Positions 8,548 to 19,052 of a DNA stretch of 43,384 nt are shown here, one piece after another (within the stretch, counting starts at the first letter, position 1; the number at the start of each line of letters is the position of its first letter). Source of the stretch: Steroidobacteraceae bacterium (lineage in GTDB: Bacteria > Pseudomonadota > Gammaproteobacteria > Steroidobacterales > Steroidobacteraceae). The notes beneath the pieces are model-generated. The model was not told the DNA's origin and did no database searches. It saw only the letters and a program-made list of their open reading frames with translations. Made by a program: the position numbers and the translations under genes. Where the stretch lies: the NCBI GenBank assembly GCA_025458865.1, contig JALORP010000020.1, positions 1 through 43,384 on the forward strand, read 5' to 3'.

Positions 8548-8790
8548 ATGGGAATCGGATTTCGCGAGCTGCTGATCATCCTGGCCATCGCGCTGCTGAT
8601 CTTCGGCGCCAAGAAGCTGCGGACGATCGGCACCGACCTCGGCGCCGCCGTGAAGGGCTTCAAGAAAGCCATGAACGACGGCGAGAACGAGGAGACCACC
8701 AAGCAGATCACCGGCGACAAGCAGCCGGACGCCGACTTCAATACCAAGGAGTCGCAGAAGAACGAGACGGGTTCTTCGAAGAACGCCTGA
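8548..8790 (+). CDS. tatA: Sec-independent translocase protein TatA
   Basis: Pore-forming subunit of the twin-arginine translocase, which moves folded proteins across the inner membrane. 80 residues: one N-terminal helix ([18 protein letters not shown]) with the FGAKKL hinge, an amphipathic helix ([15 protein letters not shown]) and a polar acidic tail. The ATG at 8548 gives the usual MGIGFREL start; the longer frame from 8524 adds eight unlikely residues. First gene of tatABC; tatB starts 8 bases after the stop. Confidence 0.95.
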   Translation: MGIGFRELLIILAIALLIFGAKKLRTIGTDLGAAVKGFKKAMNDGENEETTKQITGDKQPDADFNTKESQKNETGSSKNA

Positions 8791-8798
8791 CCTGAACC

Positions 8799-9164
8799 AT
8801 GTTCGAGGTCGGCTTCACCGAGATCGTCCTGATCCTGGGCATCGCGCTGCTGGTGCTCGGACCGGAGAAGCTGCCCAAGGTCGCAGCCGACGTCGGCCGC
8901 TGGATGGGCCGGGCCCGGGCCATGGCCCGCCAGCTCAAGAACCAGCTGGACGATGAGGTCCACCGGGCGGAACGCTCCTTCACGGAGCCCGAGGCACCGC
9001 GCACACCGACGCCGCCGCCGGCTCCCGGCGCCGCGGCCCCTGGCACACCGCCGCCCGAAGCGCCGCAGCCAGCCAGCCCGGCACAGGAGCCGGACGCGCA
9101 GCCGGCGCCCGGACCCGACGCAGCAGGCACTCCGCCCGGACCCGGCAAGCCCCCCGCCTCATGA
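8799..9164 (+). CDS. tatB: Sec-independent translocase protein TatB
   Basis: Substrate-receptor subunit of the Tat system, working with TatC. 121 residues: the membrane helix FTEIVLILGIALLVLGPEKLP with the characteristic GPEKLP hinge, an amphipathic helix (VGRWMGRARAMARQLKNQL), and a long tail unusually rich in proline and alanine from about residue 65. MFEVGFTEI at the start identifies TatB rather than TatA. The stop overlaps the tatC start by 4 bases, indicating coupling. Confidence 0.95.
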   Translation: MFEVGFTEIVLILGIALLVLGPEKLPKVAADVGRWMGRARAMARQLKNQLDDEVHRAERSFTEPEAPRTPTPPPAPGAAAPGTPPPEAPQPASPAQEPDAQPAPGPDAAGTPPGPGKPPAS

Positions 9165-9912
9165 GCGACGAGAAGCTCTCGGAAGGCACGGTGCTCTCGC
9201 ACCTGGTGGAGCTGCGCGACCGGCTGCTGCGCGCGATGATCGTCACGGGGGTCGTGGCGATACCCTGCCTGTTCTTCGCGAACGAACTGTTCACCTGGGT
9301 CATCGAGCCGCTGCGCGCGTCGCTGCCGGCCGGCTCGGCGGTCATCGCCACCAGCGTCGTCGCGCCGTTCATGACGCCGTTCAAGCTGGCGCTGCTGGCG
9401 GCGGTGTTCTTCTCCATGCCCTACCTGCTCTACCAGCTGTGGGCCTTCGTCGCGCCGGGGCTCTACCGCCACGAGCGCCGCTTCGCGATGCCGCTGCTGG
9501 TGTCGAGCATCCTGCTCTTCTACACGGGCGCGTCCTTCGCCTACTTCGCCGTCTTCCCGGTCATGTTCCAGTTCTTCGTGGCGACGACGCCCGAGCATGT
9601 CCAGATGATGACGGACATGACGCAGTACCTCGACTTCGTGGTGCTGCTGTTCTTCGCCTTCGGGCTGGCCTTCGAGATCCCGGTCGCCACGGTGCTGCTG
9701 GTGCGCACCGGCATGGTGAAGATCGAGGCCATGCGCAGGAACCGCGGCTACGTGCTGCTCGGCATCTTCATCGTCGCGGCTTTCATCACGCCGCCCGACG
9801 CGGTCTCGCAGAGCATGATGGCCGTGCCGATGTACTTCCTGTACGAGGCGGGAATCATCCTCGCCCGGATCCTCGTCCGCAGGCCCGAGCCGGCCACTGA
9901 AAGCGCGGAAGA

Positions 9913-9916
<4 letters not shown>
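9161..9916 (+). CDS. tatC: Sec-independent translocase protein TatC
   Basis: Six-helix core receptor that binds the twin-arginine signal peptide. 251 residues, normal length. Motifs seen: SHLVELRDRLLRAM near the N terminus, the FAxxFxxxF-type FVAPGLYRHERR loop, FGLAFEIPVATVLL and the AAFITPPDAVSQ loop. The start ATG at 9161 overlaps tatB and the stop overlaps the next transporter gene by 4 bases, so the POT transporter is probably co-transcribed with tat. Confidence 0.97.
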
Positions 9917-11397
<1,481 letters not shown>

Positions 11398-11427
11398 CCG
11401 GCGCCGCCACGGCCGACAGGGGAAAGC

Positions 11428-13356
11428 ATGAGCCACGAAGACCCGGCGCGGCAGCTGACGCTGCGCGCGGTGCTGCTGTCGATCATCCTGACGGTGATCC
11501 TGGCGGCCGCGAACGCCTACCTCGGCCTGTTCGCCGGCATGACCGTCGCCACCGCGATCCCCGCCGCGGTCGTGGCCATGGGCGTGCTGCGCCTGCTCGG
11601 GCGGGTGAGCATCCTCGAGAACAACATCGTCGCGACCGGTGCGTCCGCCGGCTCCTCCATCGCCGCCGGCACGATCTTCACCATCCCGGCGATCGTCCTG
11701 CTGGGCCACTGGGAGCGCTTCGACTACTGGTGGGTGCTCGCCATCGCCGGCCTCGGCGGCGTCCTCGGCGTGCTGTTCTCCGTGCCGTTGCGCCGCACGC
11801 TGATCCTGGAGCAGAAGCTGAAGTTCCCGGAGGGCGTCGCGACCGCCGAGGTTCTGAAGGTCAGCGCCGACCCGGGCCACGGGCTCAAGGCGCTCGGCCT
11901 CGCCGCACTGGCCGGCGCCGCGTTCAAGACCGCGCTGTCCGGCCTCAAGCTCGCGCCCGAGGCCTTCACGGCGGCCCGATTCTTCGGCGAGCGCACGATC
12001 GGCTTCTTCGGGCTCAATCTCTCGCCGGCGCTGCTCGCCGTCGGCTACATCGTCGGGCTCAACATCGGCGTGCTGATGCTCTCGGGCGGCGTGCTGTCCT
12101 GGTGGGTGTTCATCCCGGTCTACAACACCTTCTTCTTCGACCACGACCCGGCGCTCGCCGCGCGCCTCGCCGGCGCCGGCGCCGGGGACGCCGCGTTCAT
12201 GATCTGGAGCGCCCAGGTCCGCTACATCGGCGTGGGCGCCATGCTCGTCGGTGGCCTGTGGTCGCTGTGGACTCTGCGCGGTTCGCTTTTCTCCGGCGTA
12301 AAGAGCGGGCTGGGCATGGCCAGTATCCGGGCCGACGTGCCGCACACGGAGCGCGACCTGCCGATGAGCATGATCCTCGCCGGCATCGTGCTGTTCGTGC
12401 TGCCGCTGTTCGCGCTCTACTACGTGGTGGTGGATAGCCTCGGCATCGCCCTCGCGATGGCCGTGATCATGCTCGTGGCCGGCTTCGTGTTCTCCTCCGT
12501 GAGTGGCTACATGGCCGGCCTCGTCGGCTCCTCCAACAACCCGGTCTCGGGCATCACGATCTCCACCATCCTGTTCGCATCGCTCGTCCTGCTCGCCTTC
12601 CTCGGCCGGGGCTCCACCGTAGGCCCGGTCGCGGCGGTCCTGATCGGCGCGGTGATCTGCAACTCTGCTGCCATCGCCGGCGACAACCTGCAGGACCTGA
12701 AGGCCGGCCAGCTGGTCGGCGCGACCCCCTGGCGGCAGCAGGTGATGCTCGCCATCGGCGCGGTGTCGAGCGCGGCGGTGATGGCGCCGGTGCTCAACCT
12801 GCTGCTCGAGGCCTACGGCATCGGCACGCCCGCGCGCGAGGGTGTCACGGCGCTGCCCGCGCCGCAGGCGACGCTGATGGCCTCCGTCGCGAAGGGCATC
12901 TTCGGCGGCGGCCTGCCCTGGGACATGATCGCGATCGGCGCCGCGGTCGGTGTGGTGGTCATCATCGTCGACGAGCAGCTCAAGCGGCGCCACGCCACCT
13001 GGCGCGCGCCGATCCTCGCGGTCGCGGTGGGCATCTACCTGCCGCTCGAGCTGTCCACGCCGATCTTCGCAGGCGGCGTGCTGGCCTGGGCCGTGGACCG
13101 CTGGCACTCGAAGCACGAGCCGGGCGCGGACCTCGACAAGCTGCGCCAGACCGGCCTGCTCTTCGCCGCCGGGCTCATTGCCGGCGAGGCGATCCTCGGC
13201 GTACTGCTCGCCATCCCGATCGTCGCGACCGGCGACGCCGAGGTGATCGCGGTCGCCGAGTCGCTGCGGCCCGGGCAGTGGGCCGGGCTCGCGGCGCTCA
13301 CCGCCGTCGCCTGGTGGATGTACCGCTCGGCGACGCGCGGCGCGAAGGCGGCTTGA
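11428..13356 (+). CDS. OPT-family oligopeptide transporter
   Basis: Oligopeptide transporter superfamily protein, 642 residues with about 15 hydrophobic segments. Typical motifs: AANAYLGLFAGMTVATAIPAA near the N terminus, KLKFPEGVATAEVL, and the OPT signature SSNNPVSGITIST at about 369-381. AGDNLQDLKAGQLVGATPWRQ is also family-typical. A good ribosome site (AGGGGAAAG) precedes the ATG. Prokaryotic OPT members carry peptides, while YSL-like relatives carry metal chelates, so the substrate is not certain. It is next to a POT transporter, which favours peptides. Confidence 0.92.
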   Translation: MSHEDPARQLTLRAVLLSIILTVILAAANAYLGLFAGMTVATAIPAAVVAMGVLRLLGRVSILENNIVATGASAGSSIAAGTIFTIPAIVLLGHWERFDYWWVLAIAGLGGVLGVLFSVPLRRTLILEQKLKFPEGVATAEVLKVSADPGHGLKALGLAALAGAAFKTALSGLKLAPEAFTAARFFGERTIGFFGLNLSPALLAVGYIVGLNIGVLMLSGGVLSWWVFIPVYNTFFFDHDPALAARLAGAGAGDAAFMIWSAQVRYIGVGAMLVGGLWSLWTLRGSLFSGVKSGLGMASIRADVPHTERDLPMSMILAGIVLFVLPLFALYYVVVDSLGIALAMAVIMLVAGFVFSSVSGYMAGLVGSSNNPVSGITISTILFASLVLLAFLGRGSTVGPVAAVLIGAVICNSAAIAGDNLQDLKAGQLVGATPWRQQVMLAIGAVSSAAVMAPVLNLLLEAYGIGTPAREGVTALPAPQATLMASVAKGIFGGGLPWDMIAIGAAVGVVVIIVDEQLKRRHATWRAPILAVAVGIYLPLELSTPIFAGGVLAWAVDRWHSKHEPGADLDKLRQTGLLFAAGLIAGEAILGVLLAIPIVATGDAEVIAVAESLRPGQWAGLAALTAVAWWMYRSATRGAKAA

Positions 13357-13385
13357 GCCCCGCCGCTGGCACCGGTTCCACGGCG

Positions 13386-14312
13386 ATGCCCGCCGGGCCC
13401 GGCGGCCCGTCCTCCCGCCGCGCGGCCATCGCGCTCGCGCTGGCGGCCGTCTACCTGATCTGGGGCTCGAGCTACCTCGCCACGAAGGTACTCGTCGCGG
13501 ACGAGCCGCCGCTCTTCGCCGCGGGGCTGCGCTTCCTGCTCGCGGGGCTGCTGCTCGGCGCCTTCGAGTGGTGGCGCAGCGGCCCGCCGCAGCTGTCGCG
13601 GACAGAGCTGCGGCACACTGCCGTGGTCATGGCCTGCGCGATCGTCGTCAGCAACGGCTGCAACGTCCTCGCCCTGCAGCACGTCGCCTCGAACGTGGCG
13701 GCGCTGCTCAACGCGACGCCGGCCCTCTGGATCGCCTGGCTCGGGACTTTCGGCCGGCGCGCCACGCCGCTGTCCCGGCAGGCGAAGATCGGCCTCGGCA
13801 TCGGCTTCGTCGGCACGACCATGGTACTGTCGCCGGACCCGGGCGGGTCGTACTTCACCGCCCTCGGCTGGCAGACGCTGATCCTCGTCGGCTGCCTCGG
13901 CTGGTCGCTCGGCACCGTCTACTTCCGCAACGCGCGCATCGAGAACAGCGCGACGATGTTCCTCGCGATGCAGATGCTCTCGGGCGGCGCGGCGCTCATC
14001 GCGCTGGCCGCGGCCCTCGGCGAGCCGCTCGCGATGCAGTGGACCGCCGAATCCACGGCGGCGTTCCTGTGGCTCACGCTGATGAGCTCCTGCCTTGCGT
14101 ACTCTGCCTACGTGTACCTCGCCGTGCACACCACGCCGGTGATCGTCGGCACCTACGCCTACGTCAACCCGGGCATCGCGGCCGTGCTCGGCTGGCTGGT
14201 GCTCGGAGAGACGCTCGGCGCGGTGCAGCTCGCCGGCATGGCGGTGATCCTTCTCGCGGTGGCGCTGGTCACCGGATACCTCGGCGGGCCGCGGCGGCGC
14301 GCCTCCGGCTAG
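13386..14312 (+). CDS. EamA/DMT-family transporter (drug/metabolite exporter)
   Basis: Ten-helix drug/metabolite transporter made of two EamA repeats, 308 residues. The first repeat opens AVYLIWGSSYLATKVLV and the second begins near GWQTLILVGCLGWSLGTVYF. The C-terminal end GTYAYVNPGIAAVLGWLVLGE is the usual last-helix motif, also seen in YedA-like proteins. The open frame starts at 13278 inside the OPT gene, but the ATG at 13386 precedes the first helix by 15 residues and is the better start; a TTG at 13353 overlapping the OPT stop is an alternative. Cargo cannot be read from sequence. Confidence 0.88.
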   Translation: MPAGPGGPSSRRAAIALALAAVYLIWGSSYLATKVLVADEPPLFAAGLRFLLAGLLLGAFEWWRSGPPQLSRTELRHTAVVMACAIVVSNGCNVLALQHVASNVAALLNATPALWIAWLGTFGRRATPLSRQAKIGLGIGFVGTTMVLSPDPGGSYFTALGWQTLILVGCLGWSLGTVYFRNARIENSATMFLAMQMLSGGAALIALAAALGEPLAMQWTAESTAAFLWLTLMSSCLAYSAYVYLAVHTTPVIVGTYAYVNPGIAAVLGWLVLGETLGAVQLAGMAVILLAVALVTGYLGGPRRRASG

Positions 14313-14380
14313 CTTCGGGAACGGTTGCCCTCGCGTTGCGGCCGCAGCAGGATAGCCCCCCCCTGCCCGAGGAGCCGCCA

Positions 14381-15748
14381 ATGATCCGCCTCGCCACCCT
14401 CGCGCTCGCCGGATTGTGCGCCGCCGGCGCCGCGGCGGAGACCCCGCCGCCCGTGCTCTTCAGGAACGCGCAGGTCGTCACGATGGACGAGGCTGGCGTT
14501 CTGCCGGCCGCCGACGTGCTGGTGCAGGATCGGCGCATCGCGCGCATCGCGCCCGGCGGCAGCCTCGACGCACCCGGGGGTGCAGTCGTCGTGGACGCCG
14601 CGGGACACACGCTGATTCCCGGCCTCGCGGAGATGCACGCCCACGTGCCCGGGCCGCAGATGCAGCAGTACGCCGAGGACGTGCTCCTGCTCTACGCCGC
14701 CCACGGCATCACCACCATCCGCGGCATGCTGGGCCATCCCTGGCACCTCGAGCTGCGCGCGGCGCTGGCCGAAGGGCGCGTGCTCGGCCCGCGCCTCTTC
14801 ACCAGCGGGCCTTCGCTCAACGGCAACAGCGTGCCCGACGTCGCCACCGCACAGCGCACGGTGCGCGAGCAGAAAGCGGCCGGCTACGACTTCCTCAAGC
14901 TTCACCCCGGCCTGTCGCGTGAGGTCTTCGACGCGATTGCCGCGACCGCGCGGGAGGCGGACATTCCCTTCGAGGGGCACGTGTCCGACGACGTGGGCCT
15001 GATGGTCGTCCTCGGCGCGCGGCAGCGCGCGATCGACCACCTCGACGGCTACATGCAGGTGCTCGTGGACCCGCAGTGCCTCGACGGCCGTCTCGCGCCC
15101 GGGTTCTTCGGCGTCGGCCTGACGCCGTGCCTCCAGCCCGGGCGCATGCCGGCCGCGGTCGCGGCCACTCGCGAAGCCGGCACGTGGATGGCGCCGACGC
15201 AGGTGCTGCTCGAGCGCTGGGTGATGCCGCCTTCGGAGGCCGAGCTTCGCGCGAGCGCTGCGGCGCGCTACCTGCCCGCGACGGTCATCGAGCAGTGGCT
15301 GCGCTCGCGCTCGGCCTTCCTGGGCCTGCAGGGGCTCACGCCCGACCTCGCGCGCAGCTTCATCGAGGCGCGCCGCCAGCTGATCGGGGAGCTGCACCGC
15401 GCCGGCGTGCCGTTCCTGCTCGCCTCCGACGCGCCGCAGGTGTTCAACCTGCCCGGCGAATCCGCCCTCACCGAGCTCGCCATCTACGCCGGGAGCGGGA
15501 TGACCGGGGCCGAGGCGCTCGCCACGGGCACGGTCAACGCCGCGCGCTACTTCGGCGCCACGGAGGTGTTCGGGCGGATCCGCGAGGGGCTCGAGGCCGA
15601 CCTCGTGCTGCTCGCCGCGAATCCCCTCGAGGACATCGAGGCAGTGCGGCGGATCGAGGGCGTGATGCTGCGCGGCCGCTGGCTCGACCGCGCCGAGCTC
15701 GACGGGCGGCTCGACGCGCTGGCGGCGCGCGTCGCCGCGCGCGAGTGA
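14381..15748 (+). CDS. Secreted metal-dependent amidohydrolase (imidazolonepropionase-like)
   Basis: Amidohydrolase-superfamily hydrolase, 455 residues, with a signal peptide at about 1-20 (LATLALAGLCAAGAAA). The expected metal ligands are all present: HxH in AEMHAHVPG, the bridging Lys in FLKLH, His in FEGHVSD, His in IDHLDG and Asp in LLASDAP. It should be a binuclear zinc enzyme acting in the periplasm on a cyclic amide, peptide-like or related bond. GAGGAG lies just before the ATG. Relatives include prolidase-like and imidazolonepropionase-like hydrolases, so the substrate is open. Contrast the degenerate paralogue at 16169-17500. Confidence 0.9.
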   Translation: MIRLATLALAGLCAAGAAAETPPPVLFRNAQVVTMDEAGVLPAADVLVQDRRIARIAPGGSLDAPGGAVVVDAAGHTLIPGLAEMHAHVPGPQMQQYAEDVLLLYAAHGITTIRGMLGHPWHLELRAALAEGRVLGPRLFTSGPSLNGNSVPDVATAQRTVREQKAAGYDFLKLHPGLSREVFDAIAATAREADIPFEGHVSDDVGLMVVLGARQRAIDHLDGYMQVLVDPQCLDGRLAPGFFGVGLTPCLQPGRMPAAVAATREAGTWMAPTQVLLERWVMPPSEAELRASAAARYLPATVIEQWLRSRSAFLGLQGLTPDLARSFIEARRQLIGELHRAGVPFLLASDAPQVFNLPGESALTELAIYAGSGMTGAEALATGTVNAARYFGATEVFGRIREGLEADLVLLAANPLEDIEAVRRIEGVMLRGRWLDRAELDGRLDALAARVAARE

Positions 15749-15763
15749 CGGGCAGTGCGCGCC

Positions 15764-16117
15764 TCAGCGCTTGACCACGGGCCCGAACAGCAGCGAGCCG
15801 ATGCCGCTGACGAGGCTCACGATCAGTGCGGCCAGGAACGCGGTCCAGAAGCCGGCGACCTGCATGCCCGGCAGCAGCAGCGCCACCAGGCCGAGCATCG
15901 CGGCATTGATGACCAGCAGGAACAGGCCGAGCGTCACCAACGTGAACGGCAGCGTGAGCAGGACCACGAGCGGCCGCACGAAGGCGTTGACGATGCCGAG
16001 CAGCAGCGCGGCGACGACGAGCGTCACCGCACGGTCGACGTAGAGGCCCGCCAGCCACTCGGTGGCGAGCCACAGGCCCAGGGCAGCGATCGCCGCTCGC
16101 ATCACGAACCGGGTCAT
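15764..16117 (-). CDS. Phage-holin-4_2/YvlD-family small membrane protein
   Basis: A 117-residue protein of four hydrophobic helices, with the YvlD-family look: YVDRAVTLVVAALLLGIVNAF then RPLVVLLTLPFTLVTLGLFLL, a pattern of N-x-x-(I/V)RP followed by LP(F/I)T. The family name includes holin, but these are ordinary chromosomal membrane proteins of unknown function. There is no phage context. The ATG at 16117 is preferred over the longer frame from 16141. Last gene of the minus run that begins at envC. It ends 15 bases from the convergent amidohydrolase. Confidence 0.85.
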   Translation of the reverse strand: MTRFVMRAAIAALGLWLATEWLAGLYVDRAVTLVVAALLLGIVNAFVRPLVVLLTLPFTLVTLGLFLLVINAAMLGLVALLLPGMQVAGFWTAFLAALIVSLVSGIGSLLFGPVVKR

Positions 16118-16168
16118 GGCGTTCCCCGCAGACGGCCCCACAGGGTCCGCATTATGGACCCTTTCCGC

Positions 16169-17500
16169 TCAGCGGTGCCGCAGGCCCCGGTGGATGACCA
16201 GGTCCACGCGCTGCAGCAGCGCCGGGTGGCGCAGCAGGTCGCCGCGTACGGCGATGATGTCGGCGACCTTGCCCGGCGATATCGTTCCGGAGAGGTGCTC
16301 GATGCGCATCGCCGCCGCCGCGTCGTGGGTCGCGGCCTGGATCGCCCGCTTCGGGTCCATCCCGCACTCGCGCACCCAGGCGTCGATCTCCTGCCAGGTG
16401 GCCCGCGAGTGCAGGTGCGCCGGTGCGCCCGAGTCCGATCCCACCGCGAGTCGCACGCCTGCCTCGTCGAGCTGCCGCAGCTTGGTGCACAGCGTGGGCG
16501 CACGCACCGCGGGCATGTCGTACCAGCCGCTTCCCTCGAACCGGGAAATGGGGCCGAGCAGGTCCGCGACGACGATCGGCGGCAGGCCGGCCATCGTGGC
16601 CGGATCGTCGAGCGGCTCGGGATTGCGCTGCAGGTCCTGGAAGTTGAACACGCCCGAGAGCGCCGGCGACCAGGCCAGCGGCCGCCGGCCGCCGTCCCGG
16701 GCCCGGCGCTCGATGATCCGGTAAAGGTCCTCCGGGTAGCCGGCCGCGTCCAAGCCGACGCCCTGCAGGCCATCCACCCCGGCCTCGACCGCACGCGCGA
16801 TGGCGGCCTCCCGCCCGGCGACCGCCTCGACCGGGAGCCCCCGGGTGTGCGCCTCGCCGATCGCCGCCGTGAGCTCGGCGTCGGTCCAGAGCCCCAGGTC
16901 GTCCAGCAGCACGTAGTCCACGCCCGCGTCGGCGAGTCGCCGGACCTTGGCGCGGGCATCCTCCGCGCCGGCGACGGTCCAGCGCCAGGTGTCGGCGCCG
17001 GGACGGCGGTCCTTCGCGAGCAGGGGCCCCGGGACGAACAGCGTCGGTCCGGGGATTCGCCGCTCCCGCAGGCGCTCGCGCACCCGCAGCGAGGCGGTGA
17101 GCGGCGCGCCGGCGTCGCGCGCGCTGGTGACGCCGGCGGCAAGCAGCTGCGCGGCGGCCATGGGCATGACGACGCGCTCGGCGATGGGCAGGTAGTGCTC
17201 GGTCCAGCGCCCCTCGTCGGCGTGGCCGAGCCTCGCGAGGTGCGCGCGCAGGTCCCACAGCCCCGGCAGGACCGTCATGCCCTCCGTGGAGATGACCTCG
17301 GCATCGGCGGGGATCGCGAGCTGGCCCAGCGTGCCGACCGCCGCGATGCGCTCTCCCTCGACGATGATCACGCTGTTGCGCAGCGGCGGGTTGCCGTAGC
17401 CGTCGACGAGGGTGCCGCCGACGAGGGCCAGCGGCCGGTCGCCGGCCGCGAAGGCCGCGGCGGCGAGCACGGCAAGCAGGGGCGCCAGCAGCCACTTCAT
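16169..17500 (-). CDS. Amidohydrolase-like protein with most metal ligands lost (probable pseudoenzyme)
   Basis: A 443-residue protein with a signal peptide (about 1-19) and the full amidohydrolase architecture: an N-terminal beta-sandwich (GGTLVDGYGNPPLRNSVII), a barrel, and the C-terminal PGKVADIIAV. The usual metal sites are altered. Family GLWDxHxHL is here GLWDLRAHL (first His to Arg85). The lysine strand reads DYVLLDD. The strand normally carrying His reads PVEAVAGR. The usual IEHG position reads LQGVG. Only the second His of HxH and the Asp in VGSDSGAP remain. The frame is intact, so it is probably a maintained non-catalytic or altered protein, not a decayed gene. It overlaps the SRPBCC gene start by 4 bases. 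Confidence 0.85.
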   Translation of the reverse strand: MKWLLAPLLAVLAAAAFAAGDRPLALVGGTLVDGYGNPPLRNSVIIVEGERIAAVGTLGQLAIPADAEVISTEGMTVLPGLWDLRAHLARLGHADEGRWTEHYLPIAERVVMPMAAAQLLAAGVTSARDAGAPLTASLRVRERLRERRIPGPTLFVPGPLLAKDRRPGADTWRWTVAGAEDARAKVRRLADAGVDYVLLDDLGLWTDAELTAAIGEAHTRGLPVEAVAGREAAIARAVEAGVDGLQGVGLDAAGYPEDLYRIIERRARDGGRRPLAWSPALSGVFNFQDLQRNPEPLDDPATMAGLPPIVVADLLGPISRFEGSGWYDMPAVRAPTLCTKLRQLDEAGVRLAVGSDSGAPAHLHSRATWQEIDAWVRECGMDPKRAIQAATHDAAAAMRIEHLSGTISPGKVADIIAVRGDLLRHPALLQRVDLVIHRGLRHR

Positions 17501-17934
17501 GACGCGGGGGCCTCCAGCCGGCGGGCGAGCTGCGCGAAGGCCACGGCCCAGCCGGCCTGCAGGCGCCGGTGCCAGGCATCCCAGTCCGGGGCAGCGGGCA
17601 CGCCCGAACCCAGCACGCGCAGCACGCGTCTGCCCTTGCGCTCGTCGATCACGAAGTCCTCGACCACGGCGGTGTCCCCGAGAGGTGGCCACGATGGCGC
17701 AGGATCATAGATCAGGCGCAGGCGCCGCATGGGCTCGAGGAGGTCGATGCTGGCCTCGCGGGCGCCGAACAGGCGGCTTCGCACCGAATACCGTCCACCC
17801 AGGCGCGCCTCGACGAGCGCCTGCTCCGCATGCCAGGCGACGAGTTCGGTCGGGTCGGTCAGCGCCTGCCAGAGTGCGCCCGCCGGTGCCGGCGTCTCCA
17901 GCACCTGCACGTAGCCCCGGGTGGCGCTGCGCAT
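17497..17934 (-). CDS. SRPBCC/AHSA1-like ligand-binding protein
   Basis: A 145-residue START/Bet v1-like (SRPBCC) protein. Family features: an N-terminal strand VQVLETPAPAGALWQALTDPTELVAW, then GGRYSVRSRLFGAREASIDLLEP and RLRLIYDP, and a C-terminal helix ending the pocket (WDAWHRRLQAGWAVAFAQL). Such proteins bind hydrophobic ligands; no enzyme activity can be assigned. Cytoplasmic, no signal. Its stop overlaps the start of the amidohydrolase-like gene (ATGA), and it begins 12 bases after the GGDEF gene ends, so it lies within the same transcript. Confidence 0.85.
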   Translation of the reverse strand: MRSATRGYVQVLETPAPAGALWQALTDPTELVAWHAEQALVEARLGGRYSVRSRLFGAREASIDLLEPMRRLRLIYDPAPSWPPLGDTAVVEDFVIDERKGRRVLRVLGSGVPAAPDWDAWHRRLQAGWAVAFAQLARRLEAPAS

Positions 17935-17946
17935 GGACGCGCGTCC

Positions 17947-19044
17947 TCAGACGGCGCGCAGCGGCGGAGGATCGCCCGGGCGCCGCCGCAGGGTCTTGTC
18001 CTGGTACATGCGTTTGTCGGCGGCCGCCATCACGTCGCTCACGGTCCTGCCGTCGCGGGGATAGCTGCCGACGCCGACGCTGATGCTCATGCGCTGCATG
18101 CGCTCGCCGGCGAGGAACAGGCTCTGGAACGTGGCGTTGCGGATGCGCTGCGCCACGGCCTCGGCGACCTCGGGGGAGGCGTCGGGCAGGAAGACGACGA
18201 ACTCGTCGCCGCCGTAGCGCGAGGCCGTGTCGGTGGCGCGGATCGCCCGCTGGATCGCCGCCGCGGCGTTCCTGAGCGCGGCGTTTCCGGCCTCGTGCCC
18301 GAAACCGTCGTTGATCGCCTTGAGACGATCGAGGTCGGCGACGAGCACCGACCACGTGCCTCGCCCGGCGGCGCTGCGGGACGCGTGCTCGCGCGCGACC
18401 AGTTCGTCCATGCTGCGCAGGTTGACGAGGCCCGTGAGCGGGTCCCGCTCGGCTAGATCCTGGATGCGCCTGCGGGCGAGGAGGATCGATCCGGCAAGGC
18501 GGTGCGTCAGGTAAGTGACGAGGCCGAAAGGCCCCAGCTCGCCGAGGATGTGCGCCACCACCACCTGCGGGCCGTGCCGCCCCGCGGGCCCGGCGAGGTG
18601 CAGCAGGAGCACCGCGGCCGCCACCAGCAGGAAGGCCAGGACCGTCACGCGGGTCCTCAGCGTGACGGCGGACAGCACGAGCGGCAGAAGGTAGAGGTTC
18701 ACGAGCGGGCTGTCGGCGCCTCCCGCCTGCGTGACCACGACCGTGAGGAACACGACCGTGACGAACACGTCGAGCGCGATGCGCCGCGCGGGCGAGCGCA
18801 ACGGGAACCGCTTCGATCGGAACGCCAGCAGGAATCCGGCGAAGCCCACGATCGCGCCGGCCGTGAGCGCGAGGCTCGGCGGCGGCTCGCGGCTGACGAG
18901 CAGGTACAGAACCACGAGCAGCAGGACCAGCCAGTCCACCAGCGTGACGCTGCGCAGGAAGCTGTCGTGCTCGTCGCCGGAATGCTGTTCCGCGCGCCTG
19001 CGGTCGCGCACCGCGGGTGGTGGCTTCGCGGTCGGGAGGGGCAT
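17947..19044 (-). CDS. Membrane-bound diguanylate cyclase (GGDEF)
   Basis: Makes cyclic-di-GMP from two GTP. 365 residues: about five or six membrane helices between roughly 34 and 190, a short linker (RRRIQDLAERDPLTGL), then a GGDEF domain to about 350. The catalytic signature is intact (YGGDEF), and an inhibitory I-site RxxD (RATD) sits exactly five residues before it, so product inhibition is expected. The membrane part has no recognised sensor family. It starts 8 bases after ctpA, in the same minus-strand run as another c-di-GMP protein, the EAL gene, and envC. Confidence 0.93.
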   Translation of the reverse strand: MPLPTAKPPPAVRDRRRAEQHSGDEHDSFLRSVTLVDWLVLLLVVLYLLVSREPPPSLALTAGAIVGFAGFLLAFRSKRFPLRSPARRIALDVFVTVVFLTVVVTQAGGADSPLVNLYLLPLVLSAVTLRTRVTVLAFLLVAAAVLLLHLAGPAGRHGPQVVVAHILGELGPFGLVTYLTHRLAGSILLARRRIQDLAERDPLTGLVNLRSMDELVAREHASRSAAGRGTWSVLVADLDRLKAINDGFGHEAGNAALRNAAAAIQRAIRATDTASRYGGDEFVVFLPDASPEVAEAVAQRIRNATFQSLFLAGERMQRMSISVGVGSYPRDGRTVSDVMAAADKRMYQDKTLRRRPGDPPPLRAV

Positions 19045-19052
19045 CGGTCGGG

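Noticed and set aside
15764..16117. Prophage holin
   Set aside because: The protein is of the chromosomal YvlD-like family, and there is no lysin, integrase or other phage gene around it.
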